Shown here one piece after another: positions 17,136 to 25,737 of a stretch of 64,000 nt of DNA (positions within the stretch are counted from its first letter, which is position 1; each line of letters starts with the position of its first letter). Under the pieces are notes generated by a model. It did not search any database, was not told the DNA's origin, and was given only the letters and a program-made list of their open reading frames with translations. Source of the DNA: CAWGYQ01 sp963817395 (lineage in GTDB: Bacteria > Acidobacteriota > Vicinamibacteria > Vicinamibacterales > CAVPJW01); contig CAWFOC010000003.1 in NCBI GenBank assembly GCA_963817395.1, forward strand, positions 496,001-560,000. Direction: 5' to 3'. The position numbers were made by a program, and so were the translations under genes.

Positions 17136-17762
17136 ATGTCCTGGAACTCCAAGACGGTCCTCGGATGTGCTGTTGCGTTGGCCCTGGTTGCCGGCGTCGC
17201 GATTGCCTGGCGGTTTGCGTTCTTCATCCTGCCTTTTGCCTGGACCGGCGAGCCGGAAGCGCTCGCCCGCGCCTTGGGGCTGCAACGCGGAATGGTCGTT
17301 GCCGATATTGGCGCGGGTTCAGGCGCACTCGCGACCGCTATGGCCGCGCAGGTCGGCGCGTCAGGCCGTGTCTACGCCACCGAGCTGTCCGCCGAACGCC
17401 GCGCCGCGATCGAAGAGCGTGTCACGAGCGCCGCGATCGACAACGTGCACGTCATGGCCGCCAGGGAAACGAACACCGGGCTGCCGGACCAGTGCTGCGA
17501 CGCGGTGTACCTGCGGGCGGTGCTGCACCACATCACCGACCACGAGGCATTCGCCACCAGCCTGACGCGGACGCTCCGCCCCGGCGGCCGCGTCGGGATC
17601 ATCGATTTCGCGCCAGGCACACTGTGGTTCCACGGCGCCGATCACGGCGTGCGACCGGACACCGTGGTGAGCGTGTTCGGCAGTGCGGGGCTTCGCCTTC
17701 GTGACCGCGACGATGACTGGGGTGGCGGGATGTTCCTGCTCGTGTTCGAGCGTGAGCGGTGA
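17136..17762 (+). CDS. Class I SAM-dependent methyltransferase, membrane-anchored
   Basis: A 208-residue protein. The ATG at 17136 is chosen because it begins the single N-terminal membrane helix (CAVALALVAGVAIAW); the open frame upstream has no homology. SAM-binding motif I is VVADIGAGSGALA, followed by the acidic end of strand 2 (VYATELS) and the DAVYLRAVLHH block, then RPGGRVGIIDFAPG. The Rossmann fold is of the UbiE/Methyltransf_11 kind. The substrate is unknown; the anchor points to a membrane or lipid acceptor. Confidence 0.85.
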   Translation: MSWNSKTVLGCAVALALVAGVAIAWRFAFFILPFAWTGEPEALARALGLQRGMVVADIGAGSGALATAMAAQVGASGRVYATELSAERRAAIEERVTSAAIDNVHVMAARETNTGLPDQCCDAVYLRAVLHHITDHEAFATSLTRTLRPGGRVGIIDFAPGTLWFHGADHGVRPDTVVSVFGSAGLRLRDRDDDWGGGMFLLVFERER

Positions 17763-17812
17763 CGCCGCCACACGGCGTCGCGTCCGCGGCGGGTCGCTCC
17801 ATCGGTTGGTGC

Positions 17813-17925
17813 CTACGCGGTTGTGGTGGTCCTGGCGTCGTTCGACAGCGTCGGCATTTCCGGCAAGGGACCCAGGATGTCGATGCCGTACCTGGCGGCC
17901 GTGGCGACGAGCGGCCCCATATCTG
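17813..17925 (-). pseudogene. Relic of a cupin-type protein C terminus
   Basis: On the minus strand about 37 codons read DMGPLVATAARYGIDILGPL and on to a stop at 17813. This ending (…ARYGIDILGP) is common at the end of cupin-domain proteins. No cupin core precedes it in any frame. It is a short match, so the call is tentative. The rest of the 330-base gap up to 18092 shows an AT-richer patch at about 17970-18020 and no gene. Confidence 0.3.
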
Positions 17926-18092
17926 GCGCGGCTGGCGTTTGCGGCGACCGGCATGCCTAGGGTGTGTTGACCGTTGTTTTAATAAGCCAGATGTCTATTT
18001 CAAGATTCGCCATTTTGCTTTAACGTGGCGCCCATCTGGGGCGGTGCTCTCAGCAGTCGTCCCTCAAGAGCGGCCGCGGCCGGTGGCGCCCT

Positions 18093-21000
18093 GTGTCCGA
18101 ACTGATTCCCGGGCTGTACGAGCAGCTTCTCACAATCGAGCTTCAGCGGCTGATTTCGGCTCTCGAGGCCGGTCGAGCCGAAGTTGGCTCGCCAGAAGCG
18201 GCCGACGCGCACATCGCGGTTGCCGACCACTTGCGTCGTCTTCTTGAGCGCGCCCTGCATGAGGTGCCGGAGGACGAGCGGCTCACACGGCAGGCAGAAA
18301 TCTGCAACGCGTTGCTGGCGTGGTTGAGGGACGAGCAACGCTCCGACTCGGTTGAATCTGGCGATGCGCTCGTCGTTCCCTTGACTGTTCTGCGTGAAGT
18401 CCGGGCGCTCACACGTGGCCCGGCATTCTCCAGCACCACCCCACAGCCGCTGGTTCCGTTGTCCACCGCCGACCTGCTAGTGAACGCTCGCGGCGAACCG
18501 TCCGTCGGGGCGGCCATCGAGCGGGAGATTCACTCCGCCGATCGCATTGACCTGTTGTGCGCGTTCATCCGGTGGAACGGCCTTCGAACGCTCCGACCGG
18601 CTCTGGAAGGCCATCGCGAGGCGGGACGGCCGCTGCGCGTTATCACCACCGTGTACACCGGGGCCACGGAGCGACGCGCGCTCGACTGGCTGAGTTCAAT
18701 CGGCGCCATCGTGAAGGTGTCGTACGACACGCGGACCACGAGGCTGCACGCGAAGGCGTGGCTCTTTGAACGGCTGACCGGATTCTCGACGGCATTCATC
18801 GGCTCGTCGAATCTGACCCATAGCGCCCTTCTCGATGGCGTCGAGTGGAACGTCCGTCTCGCTCAGGCGTCGACGCCGGATTTGATCGAGAAGTTCAAGG
18901 CCGCGTTCGAGAGCTACTGGGCCGATCCCGACTACGAGCCGTACGATCCCGCGCGCGATGCCGACCGGTTCGACCGCGCAGTGCGAGCGACGATCGTCCC
19001 GGAGCCAGCTCGAACCTTCCAGTTCGACCTGCAGCCGTGGCCCTTCCAGCGCGAGATGCTGCAGCGCCTGGAAACAGAGCGTGAACGGCATCATCGCTAT
19101 CGGAACCTCGTGGTTGCCGCGACCGGCACCGGCAAGACGCTGGTGGCGGCATTCGACTACCGGCGCCTTCGGGAGCGTCTGCAGAATCCAAGTCTGCTTT
19201 TCGTTGCGCATCGTCGCGAGATCCTGTCGCAGAGCCTGAACGCCTACAGAGCCGTTCTACGCGAGGGATCGTTTGGCGAACTGCTCGTCGACGGCCACCG
19301 ACCGGAGCAGGGCCGGCACGTGTTTGCATCCGTCCAGTCGCTGGCGCAGATCGATCTCACGGACATATCGCCGCACGCATTCGATGTCGTGGTCGTGGAC
19401 GAGTTCCACCATGCTGCTGCGCCTACGTATGAGCGCCTGCTGAAGCACCTGGAGCCGCGCATTCTGCTGGGCCTGACCGCCACACCGGAACGCACCGATG
19501 GTCGTAGTGTGCTGGAGTGGTTCGATGGTCGGATTGCCGTCGAACTGCGCCTCTGGGATGCGCTGGACCGCGGGCTCCTGAGCCCGTTCCAGTATTTCGG
19601 TTTACACGACGGGACCGACCTGTCGAACGTCCAATGGTCCCGCCGCGGATACGACGTTGTGGCGCTGGAGAACGTCTACACCGGTGACCAGGCACGCGTC
19701 TCGCTGATCGTTCAGGCTATCCAGGACAAGATCGCCTATCCGGCGACCATGCGGGCGCTGGGTTTCTGCGTCAGCGTCGCTCATGCCCAGTTCATGGCTC
19801 GGGAATTTACACGTCGCGGCCTTCCGTCGGTGGCGGTCTCAGCGGAGACCTCCAGCGGGGAACGTGAAGCTGCACTCCGTAACCTGCGCGACCGGCGAGT
19901 CAACGTGGTCTTCTGCGTCGACCTCTTCAACGAGGGTGTCGACGTGCCGGAGGTCGATACCGTCCTGTTCTTGCGGCCAACTGAGAGCGCGCTGGTCTTC
20001 CTGCAGCAGCTCGGTCGCGGCCTGCGACGCGCAGAGGGCAAAGACTGTCTGACGGTGCTGGACTTCATTGGCCGTACGAACCGCCGCTTCCGATTCGACC
20101 TGCGGTTCCGGGCGCTGCTCGGCGGTCACCGGTCGGACATCATTCGACAGATTGAGGAACGCTTCCCGCGCCTGCCGTCCGGCTGTGCCATTCAGCTCGA
20201 TCGGGTCGCGTCGACGATCGTTCTCGGCAACGTCAGAGAGAGCCTTGGTTCCAACTTCGCGGGACTCGTCGCGGAGCTTCGCGCAATGGCTGAAGCCAGG
20301 CGGCATGCGGCAAGTGATCCGGCGAGCATTTCCCTGGCCGACTTCCTCCGCGATGCGGCGCTGGAGATCGACGATCTATACAAGTCGCCCGGCTGGTCCT
20401 GGTCTCGGATGCGCCGTGAGGCTGGACTCCCGACCGCACCCGAAGGTCCCCACGAGGCCCATGTCGCACGCGCCGTTCCGCGGCTTCTGCACCTCGACGA
20501 TCCGGACCGTCTTGCGCTGTATAAGCGCGCTGTCGCTGGCGACCTCTCCGCTGAGGATCTCCACCCGAAGAGTTCTTCGGGCCGAGCGCTGATGGGACTG
20601 CACTTTGCGATCTGGGGCCCGAATTCCACGGTGTCGTCGCTTGATGAATCAATCGATCGATTGCGGCAACACCGCGCTCTCACCGACGAACTGCGCGAAC
20701 TATTCGATGTGCTCGACGATCGGGCCGAACACGTTCCGGAGCCGCTGGATCGCCACATGAGGTGGCCGCACGGAATCCCGCTTGCCGTCCATTCGCGCGC
20801 GTCGCTCGACGAGATTCTCGCCGCATTTGGACGAATGACGTTCGATCGACGAAACCGGCTTCGCCAGGGCGTCGATTTCGATCCGGTCACTCAGAGCGAC
20901 CTGTTCTTCGTGACCCTGGAGAAGGCGGAGGGTCACTATTCGCCGACGACGATGTATCGCGATTACGCCATCTCGCCCGACCTCTTCCACTGGGAATCTC

Positions 21001-21245
21001 AGTCGACGACATCTGTACAGTCGCCCACGGGCCAGCGCTACCTAAATCATCAGAGGCAGTGCACACATGTGTTCCTGTTCGTGCGCCACCGCAAGCACGA
21101 GTCGGGCAGGACAGCTGCATACACGTGCCTCGGCGCCGCCGACTACGTCGCACACGAAGGAAGTCGGCCGATCGCGATCACGTGGCGTTTACGCAGGCCG
21201 ATGCCGGACGACTTCTTTCGAGAGGCTAAAGTTGCGGCCGGCTAG
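18093..21245 (+). CDS. PLD nuclease-SF2 helicase-DUF3427 protein
   Basis: A 1050-residue multidomain protein. Residues about 130-275 are a phospholipase D-type domain with the HxK motif at about residue 219 (RLHAKAWLFERL) and the matching FIGSSNLTHSAL block. Residues about 310-680 are an SF2 helicase: Walker A AATGTGKT near 345, a DEFH box near 436, motif III LGLTATPERTDG, and motif VI QQLGRGLRRAEG near 637. The C-terminal third matches DUF3427, with the block YSPTTMYRDYAISPDLFHWESQS. Single-protein PLD-helicase fusions are often found near defence genes and may cut or remodel foreign nucleic acid; this is inference. The start is GTG without a clear ribosome-binding site. The 71-aa gene follows after 45 bases. 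Confidence 0.93.
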   Translation: MSELIPGLYEQLLTIELQRLISALEAGRAEVGSPEAADAHIAVADHLRRLLERALHEVPEDERLTRQAEICNALLAWLRDEQRSDSVESGDALVVPLTVLREVRALTRGPAFSSTTPQPLVPLSTADLLVNARGEPSVGAAIEREIHSADRIDLLCAFIRWNGLRTLRPALEGHREAGRPLRVITTVYTGATERRALDWLSSIGAIVKVSYDTRTTRLHAKAWLFERLTGFSTAFIGSSNLTHSALLDGVEWNVRLAQASTPDLIEKFKAAFESYWADPDYEPYDPARDADRFDRAVRATIVPEPARTFQFDLQPWPFQREMLQRLETERERHHRYRNLVVAATGTGKTLVAAFDYRRLRERLQNPSLLFVAHRREILSQSLNAYRAVLREGSFGELLVDGHRPEQGRHVFASVQSLAQIDLTDISPHAFDVVVVDEFHHAAAPTYERLLKHLEPRILLGLTATPERTDGRSVLEWFDGRIAVELRLWDALDRGLLSPFQYFGLHDGTDLSNVQWSRRGYDVVALENVYTGDQARVSLIVQAIQDKIAYPATMRALGFCVSVAHAQFMAREFTRRGLPSVAVSAETSSGEREAALRNLRDRRVNVVFCVDLFNEGVDVPEVDTVLFLRPTESALVFLQQLGRGLRRAEGKDCLTVLDFIGRTNRRFRFDLRFRALLGGHRSDIIRQIEERFPRLPSGCAIQLDRVASTIVLGNVRESLGSNFAGLVAELRAMAEARRHAASDPASISLADFLRDAALEIDDLYKSPGWSWSRMRREAGLPTAPEGPHEAHVARAVPRLLHLDDPDRLALYKRAVAGDLSAEDLHPKSSSGRALMGLHFAIWGPNSTVSSLDESIDRLRQHRALTDELRELFDVLDDRAEHVPEPLDRHMRWPHGIPLAVHSRASLDEILAAFGRMTFDRRNRLRQGVDFDPVTQSDLFFVTLEKAEGHYSPTTMYRDYAISPDLFHWESQSTTSVQSPTGQRYLNHQRQCTHVFLFVRHRKHESGRTAAYTCLGAADYVAHEGSRPIAITWRLRRPMPDDFFREAKVAAG

Positions 21246-21290
21246 AGGCGAACCGTCTGTTCGTCTCCCGCCATAGACAAGGAGACCGCG

Positions 21291-21506
21291 ATGACTGTAT
21301 TCGTGCTGATTCGAGAAAACCAGAACGAGCACGGTTACGTCGACACATCCATTGCCGGCGTATTCCATCACGAGCACGTCGCGCGGGAACACGAGGCGGT
21401 CGAACGCCGAAACGCACGCGAGCAGGGCCTGATCGCTGAAGACGACGACAGCCCGGATGGCGACTGGCATGTGTCCTGGACGCTCGAGGAGTACGCAGTC
21501 AGTTGA
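21291..21506 (+). CDS. Small acidic protein downstream of the helicase
   Basis: A 71-residue protein with an AAGGAG site eight bases before its ATG. It starts MTVFVLIRENQNEHGYVDTS, has a charged helical centre (HHEHVAREHEAVERRNAREQG) and ends DWHVSWTLEEYAVS. The strand-helix-strand outline resembles small proteins of a DUF7336-like type, which I cannot confirm. Its position, on the same strand 45 bases after the helicase, suggests co-expression. Confidence 0.65.
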   Translation: MTVFVLIRENQNEHGYVDTSIAGVFHHEHVAREHEAVERRNAREQGLIAEDDDSPDGDWHVSWTLEEYAVS

Positions 21507-21826
21507 CCTATCGCTCGACGAATTGGAGAACTTGAACCTAAGCAGATGGGTGCTGACGGCTGCCTGAGTGCGCGAGGGTCAACGTCCCCGAATTCTCAGG
21601 AGAGTGTGCCCTTCCCTTTGCGCCTGCGGCTCAGGTTGGTTCGTCTCTTTTCTCTCACAGCCGTCCACGAAAATACTGTGGGCAGGTTGCCTAGAGCCGC
21701 CGCAGATGACATGGACTCGAGTGCCGCGGTGGTGTCTTCCGTCTTCAGCAGTGGGTTGTCCAAAACTTGCATACACTCGCCGCGGCCACCGCTGCGATGC
21801 CGGAGGCCGGCAAGGAGCACACGAAC
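21507..21826. other. Intergenic region without a recognised gene
   Basis: This 320-base gap holds no reading frame with coding character on either strand. I see no hairpin with a T-run, no tRNA and no repeat. It probably contains the promoter of the VOC gene at 21827. Confidence 0.5.
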
Positions 21827-22303
21827 ATGAAGCCAAAGAACACGATCTGTCTCTGGTTCGACAAGGACGCGTATGAGGCGGCGCGCTTCTACGCCGCCAC
21901 CTTTCCGGATAGTGAAGTGACCGCTGTTCACAAGGCGCCCGGTGACTACCCGGGCGGCAAAGAAGGCGATGTGCTGACGGTGAATTTCACCGTGCTGGGC
22001 ATTCCCTGTCTTGGGCTCAACGGCGGCCCGGCGTTCAGGCACAGCGAGGCCTTTTCCTTCCAGGTCGCGACAGACAGTCAGGAAGAGACGGACCGCTACT
22101 GGAACGCGATCGTCAACAATGGCGGCAAGGAAAGCGCCTGCGGCTGGTGCAAGGACCGCTGGGGCCTCTCCTGGCAGATCACGCCGCGCGTGCTGATCGA
22201 CGCGCTTGCGGCTGGGGGCGGTGAGGCAAAGCGCGCCTTCGCGGCGATGATGCCCATGAAGAAGATCGACATCGCCACCATCGAGGCGGCGCGGCGGGGC
22301 TGA
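21827..22303 (+). CDS. PhnB-type VOC family protein
   Basis: A 158-residue protein. The ATG at 21827 follows CAAGGAG and starts the domain: KNTICLWFDKDAYEAARFYAATFPDSEV. The block VLTVNFTVLGIPCLGLNGGP with FSFQVATDSQEETDRYW, and the WCKDRWGLSWQITPR segment, match the PhnB/3-demethylubiquinone-methyltransferase-like VOC subgroup. No activity is established for most members. The GWCKDRWGLSWQ segment is the usual family signature. Confidence 0.9.
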   Translation: MKPKNTICLWFDKDAYEAARFYAATFPDSEVTAVHKAPGDYPGGKEGDVLTVNFTVLGIPCLGLNGGPAFRHSEAFSFQVATDSQEETDRYWNAIVNNGGKESACGWCKDRWGLSWQITPRVLIDALAAGGGEAKRAFAAMMPMKKIDIATIEAARRG

Positions 22304-22360
22304 CGTGGACACGACGGGTTGCGCCAGCCGAGCGGCCCTGGACACTACTGCGAAAAGCGC

Positions 22361-24100
22361 TCATCGCGCGGGGCGTTCTCCGATCGATGAGCGCGCCCCC
22401 ACCATCCGCACGGTCAGCTCGCGCTCCTCAAGGTAATGTGCATCCCCCTTCTCGAACGCCCAGGCGAAGGCGGTCAAACGGTGCACGCCTGGGGCGAGAC
22501 CGGCCGTGTCGAGCGGGATGCGCCAGCCCGCAGGACTGGCCGTGTTCAGCATGCCGCGGATGTCTGGCCGGTCGAAAAAAACGCTCGACGCGACGGTCCG
22601 CCGGCCGTCGATGCTGACCGCCAGTTGCCAGGGCGTCGCGTCCCCGGCGAGTGCCCAGCCCGTCACGAAGGCGTGCTGGCCGGCGGTGACGACGGTCGTC
22701 GCGCGACCGTCGATCTCAATGGCCTCGAAACTTCCGCGCACCGCGACCGCCAGGTCCGCCGGCGCGAGGCCCAGCTGCAGGGAAGCCACGAAGGGTGCGT
22801 TCCGCCAATCAAACGCGGGCCCATATCGTGCTCCATTCGGACCGCGATCAGCGGCAAAGACCGGAACGTCGACGGACGTGGAGTACGAAAAAGCACCGAT
22901 CGCCTCTATGGCGACGGCCACTCCGACCGCAAACAGGAAGCACACCCGTCCCATGCCGCGCAGTGCAGCAACCACCGGCACCAGCATCCAGATGAGGAAC
23001 GGCAGGAGGCCGGTCATGTAGCGCGGTCCCCAGGAGTGGCCGCCCCGCCAGTCGGTCTTTGCGTAGAGCAGGATCTGGATGACGGCGCCGGCGCTCATGG
23101 CCAGGGTGAGGCCCCGCTCGTCACGACCGCGCGGCAGGTGCCTCCAGGCTAGACCCAGGAAGAGCAGAAAGGGAGAGAAGACGAGCAGCCCCTTCGTCGG
23201 GCTGACGAGCAATCCGCTCACCCCGGTAAGCAGGTCGTGCTGAAAGAACCAGGCCTTGTCGATCAGGCCATACCCGCCCCCGACGTTTCCGACGACGTGG
23301 AGGTTGTAGAGCAGCACCCCGACCATCGGCACCGCCAACGCCACGGAGAGCAGCGGCGCCCGACGCCGGCCCGCCCAGACGAGTCCGTGAGGCACGAGCG
23401 CTGCGGCGAGGATGAGATCCGGCGGACGGTTGGCGGGCAAGAGTCCCAGCAGCAACCCCACTGCGAGCGTCCGCGGCGCTGTACATGGAGCGGTGAGGAG
23501 CAGCAGTGCGCCGATCACCAGGGCCTGAGCCGTCCCGTGTTGCCACAAGGCCTGGCTGCTGGTCATCCACGTGGTGGTGCCGAAGGCATACGCGACCGTG
23601 AGTAGCAGCGCGATTCGCGGCTTCGCCCGCCGGCGGAGCAGTAAATAGAGAAGCGAGGCGGACAGCGCCGCCAGGAACGAGGCGGTGAGCTTCTCCATGA
23701 CCTTTGCGACGTGGTCCAGCCGCGCATCTGTCCAACCCCGAAGGTGCAGATAACCGACGGCCGGAAGGTAGAGCGGCGCAATGAGCACCGGCACCACCAC
23801 GGGGTAGAGCGAAAGGATGTGCCCGTCGGGTCGACGCAACATCCAGTACGCCATGTCGCCTCGCCCCTGAGCGGCGACCTTCTCGACGGGGTCGAGAAAG
23901 ATGGTGTGGTGTTGCACGATCGCGAATGGCAGGTAGCGCGCCGGGTACGTGTCGCCGGCACTGATCGACCGAAGGTTGGCGTTGTAGACCACGAAACAGC
24001 ACAGCCCGATCAGGAGACTCGCCTGCAGTCGTCCCCTGCAGCGCACTTCGGCCTCGGAATGAGCGGCAGATGGAGGTGGCCCACCGGCGGGCTGGGTCAT
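22361..24100 (-). CDS. Polytopic membrane protein, GT-C glycosyltransferase-like
   Basis: About 579 residues with roughly ten membrane helices between residues 25 and 415. An early extracytoplasmic segment reads SISAGDTYPARYLPFAIVQH, and a later one KTDWRGGHSWGPRYMTGLLPFL. Acidic residues in the first loop and this overall shape are seen in GT-C lipid-linked glycosyltransferases. The soluble C-terminal portion (about residues 450-570) looks like a beta sandwich. The ATG at 24100 is preferred; another in-frame ATG lies at 24130. The donor and acceptor cannot be predicted. Confidence 0.75.
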   Translation of the reverse strand: MTQPAGGPPPSAAHSEAEVRCRGRLQASLLIGLCCFVVYNANLRSISAGDTYPARYLPFAIVQHHTIFLDPVEKVAAQGRGDMAYWMLRRPDGHILSLYPVVVPVLIAPLYLPAVGYLHLRGWTDARLDHVAKVMEKLTASFLAALSASLLYLLLRRRAKPRIALLLTVAYAFGTTTWMTSSQALWQHGTAQALVIGALLLLTAPCTAPRTLAVGLLLGLLPANRPPDLILAAALVPHGLVWAGRRRAPLLSVALAVPMVGVLLYNLHVVGNVGGGYGLIDKAWFFQHDLLTGVSGLLVSPTKGLLVFSPFLLFLGLAWRHLPRGRDERGLTLAMSAGAVIQILLYAKTDWRGGHSWGPRYMTGLLPFLIWMLVPVVAALRGMGRVCFLFAVGVAVAIEAIGAFSYSTSVDVPVFAADRGPNGARYGPAFDWRNAPFVASLQLGLAPADLAVAVRGSFEAIEIDGRATTVVTAGQHAFVTGWALAGDATPWQLAVSIDGRRTVASSVFFDRPDIRGMLNTASPAGWRIPLDTAGLAPGVHRLTAFAWAFEKGDAHYLEERELTVRMVGARSSIGERPAR

Positions 24101-24206
24101 GGCGGAGAGACTACTCCAGCGCGGGCGCATGGAAAATGCCTGCTCGACTATTGTAGGAGCGTCACGGACGACGACGTGCGCTCACCCTCATCCTTAAGGA
24201 GCTGGC

Positions 24207-25637
24207 ATGACGCGGCGACACTGGCTGCTGGTCGGAATCTGCATCACCTTGGCGGTATGGACGCCGCGCGCTCAAGAGGACGTGGCCGGGCGCATCTCGG
24301 GCGCGGCGCTCACCCGCGGCGGCGCGCTCGCCTTTCTCGAGACGCTCACCGACACGATCGGCGGCCGCGTGACCGGATCGCCACAGAATCGGGCCGCATC
24401 CGAGCTCATCCTCGCGACGCTCAAAGAGGCGGGGTTCGAGAACGCGCACTTCGAGGAATACCCGCTCGAGTCGCGCTGGCAGCGCGGTCCTGCCACGGCT
24501 CGGATCGTGTCGCCAATCGCGCGGCCGATCCTGGTTGGCTCGATGGGCTGGGTGCCGGGAACCTCCGGCGAGATCACGGCGCCGCTCCGTGACGCCGGCG
24601 CACCGGCCTCGCGTGACTGGGTGCCACCGAACGACGTGCGCGGCGCCATCGTGGTCGTCGACCCGCAACAGGTCGGTGAGGATACCGGGATCGTGATGCG
24701 CGCGTTGATCGCGCAGCGACTGGCCGCGGCAGGAGCCGCGGCGATGCTCATCCCGTCGGACAAACCCGGCCGGATGCTCTACACCTCCGCCTTCGGTTTT
24801 TATCCGAAGGGGCCGCTGCCGATCATGTCCATCGCTCGTGAAGACGGCCTGCTGCTCCGCCGTCTCCTCGCCAAAGGACCGGTCACGATCGCGCTCGACG
24901 TGCGCAACACCTTCGACACCAACCCGTACCGCGAGCGCAACGTCATCGCCGATCTACCGGGCGACGCATTGAAAGACGACGTGGTACTGGTGGGCGCCCA
25001 CTTCGATTCGTGGGACCCGGCCGAGGGCGCCAACGACGACGGGTCGGGGGTCGCCGCCGTGCTCGAAGCCGCGCGCATTCTGAAATCGCTCGGCGTGACG
25101 CCACGCCGCACCATCCGCTTCGCATTTTTCTCGGGCGAGGAGCAGGCCTGCCTGGGCTCTCGGGCCTACATCGTCCAGCACGAGAACGAGCTCGATCGAT
25201 TGAAGACGGTGTTGATCATGGACGAAGGGCCACAGGCCCCGCTCGGATTCCAGCTTCACGGCCGCGCCGACCTCGAGGCCAACGCCCGTAAGACGCTGAC
25301 GCCGCTCACGTCGCTTGGCGCTGCCGGTGTCTCGCTCGACGCCACCTTCGACCAGGACCACGGCCCGTTCGTCGCCGTCGGTGTCCCTGCCTTGACGCTC
25401 CGCGTCGAACCGGGCGAGTACGACATCCACCATCACGCCATCACCGACACGTTCGACAAGGTCGATCCGCGGTTGCTGGCCATCGACACCGCGGTGATGG
25501 GCGTGGCGGCGTGGTCGTTCGCCGACGCGCCAAACCCGGTGGGCCGTCGGCTATCCGAAGCGGAGGCCGAGGCGCTCATGAAAAAGAGCGGCGTCGCATC
25601 GATGCGCCAGATGCTGTACGGGTCATCCCGACGCTGA
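24207..25637 (+). CDS. M28-family exported metallopeptidase
   Basis: A 476-residue protein with a signal peptide (LLVGICITLAVWTPRAQ) and a TAAGGAG site before its ATG. A PA (protease-associated) domain lies at about residues 130-230. The M28 catalytic domain has its zinc ligands visible: VGAHFDSWD, the bridging Asp in GANDDGSGVA, the catalytic Glu in FSGEEQACLGS, the Asp in FDQDHGPF and the final His in DIHHHAITDTFDKVD. It should be an aminopeptidase acting on peptides outside the cytoplasm. It precedes an M1 peptidase on the same strand by 100 bases. Confidence 0.93.
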   Translation: MTRRHWLLVGICITLAVWTPRAQEDVAGRISGAALTRGGALAFLETLTDTIGGRVTGSPQNRAASELILATLKEAGFENAHFEEYPLESRWQRGPATARIVSPIARPILVGSMGWVPGTSGEITAPLRDAGAPASRDWVPPNDVRGAIVVVDPQQVGEDTGIVMRALIAQRLAAAGAAAMLIPSDKPGRMLYTSAFGFYPKGPLPIMSIAREDGLLLRRLLAKGPVTIALDVRNTFDTNPYRERNVIADLPGDALKDDVVLVGAHFDSWDPAEGANDDGSGVAAVLEAARILKSLGVTPRRTIRFAFFSGEEQACLGSRAYIVQHENELDRLKTVLIMDEGPQAPLGFQLHGRADLEANARKTLTPLTSLGAAGVSLDATFDQDHGPFVAVGVPALTLRVEPGEYDIHHHAITDTFDKVDPRLLAIDTAVMGVAAWSFADAPNPVGRRLSEAEAEALMKKSGVASMRQMLYGSSRR

Positions 25638-25737
25638 TCGGCGACAGCCATAGGTGCCTCGCGCGATAGAATGGCCCCGCAACACGCCAGGCCGGCTCGC
25701 GGTTTGAAAATCGATACCCAGGTGCCCGGAGAAGACG

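Noticed and set aside
17967..17999. TTGACC near the AT-richer patch, as a promoter for the helicase
   Set aside because: No -10 box lies at 16-19 bases; the helicase start is over 100 bases further.
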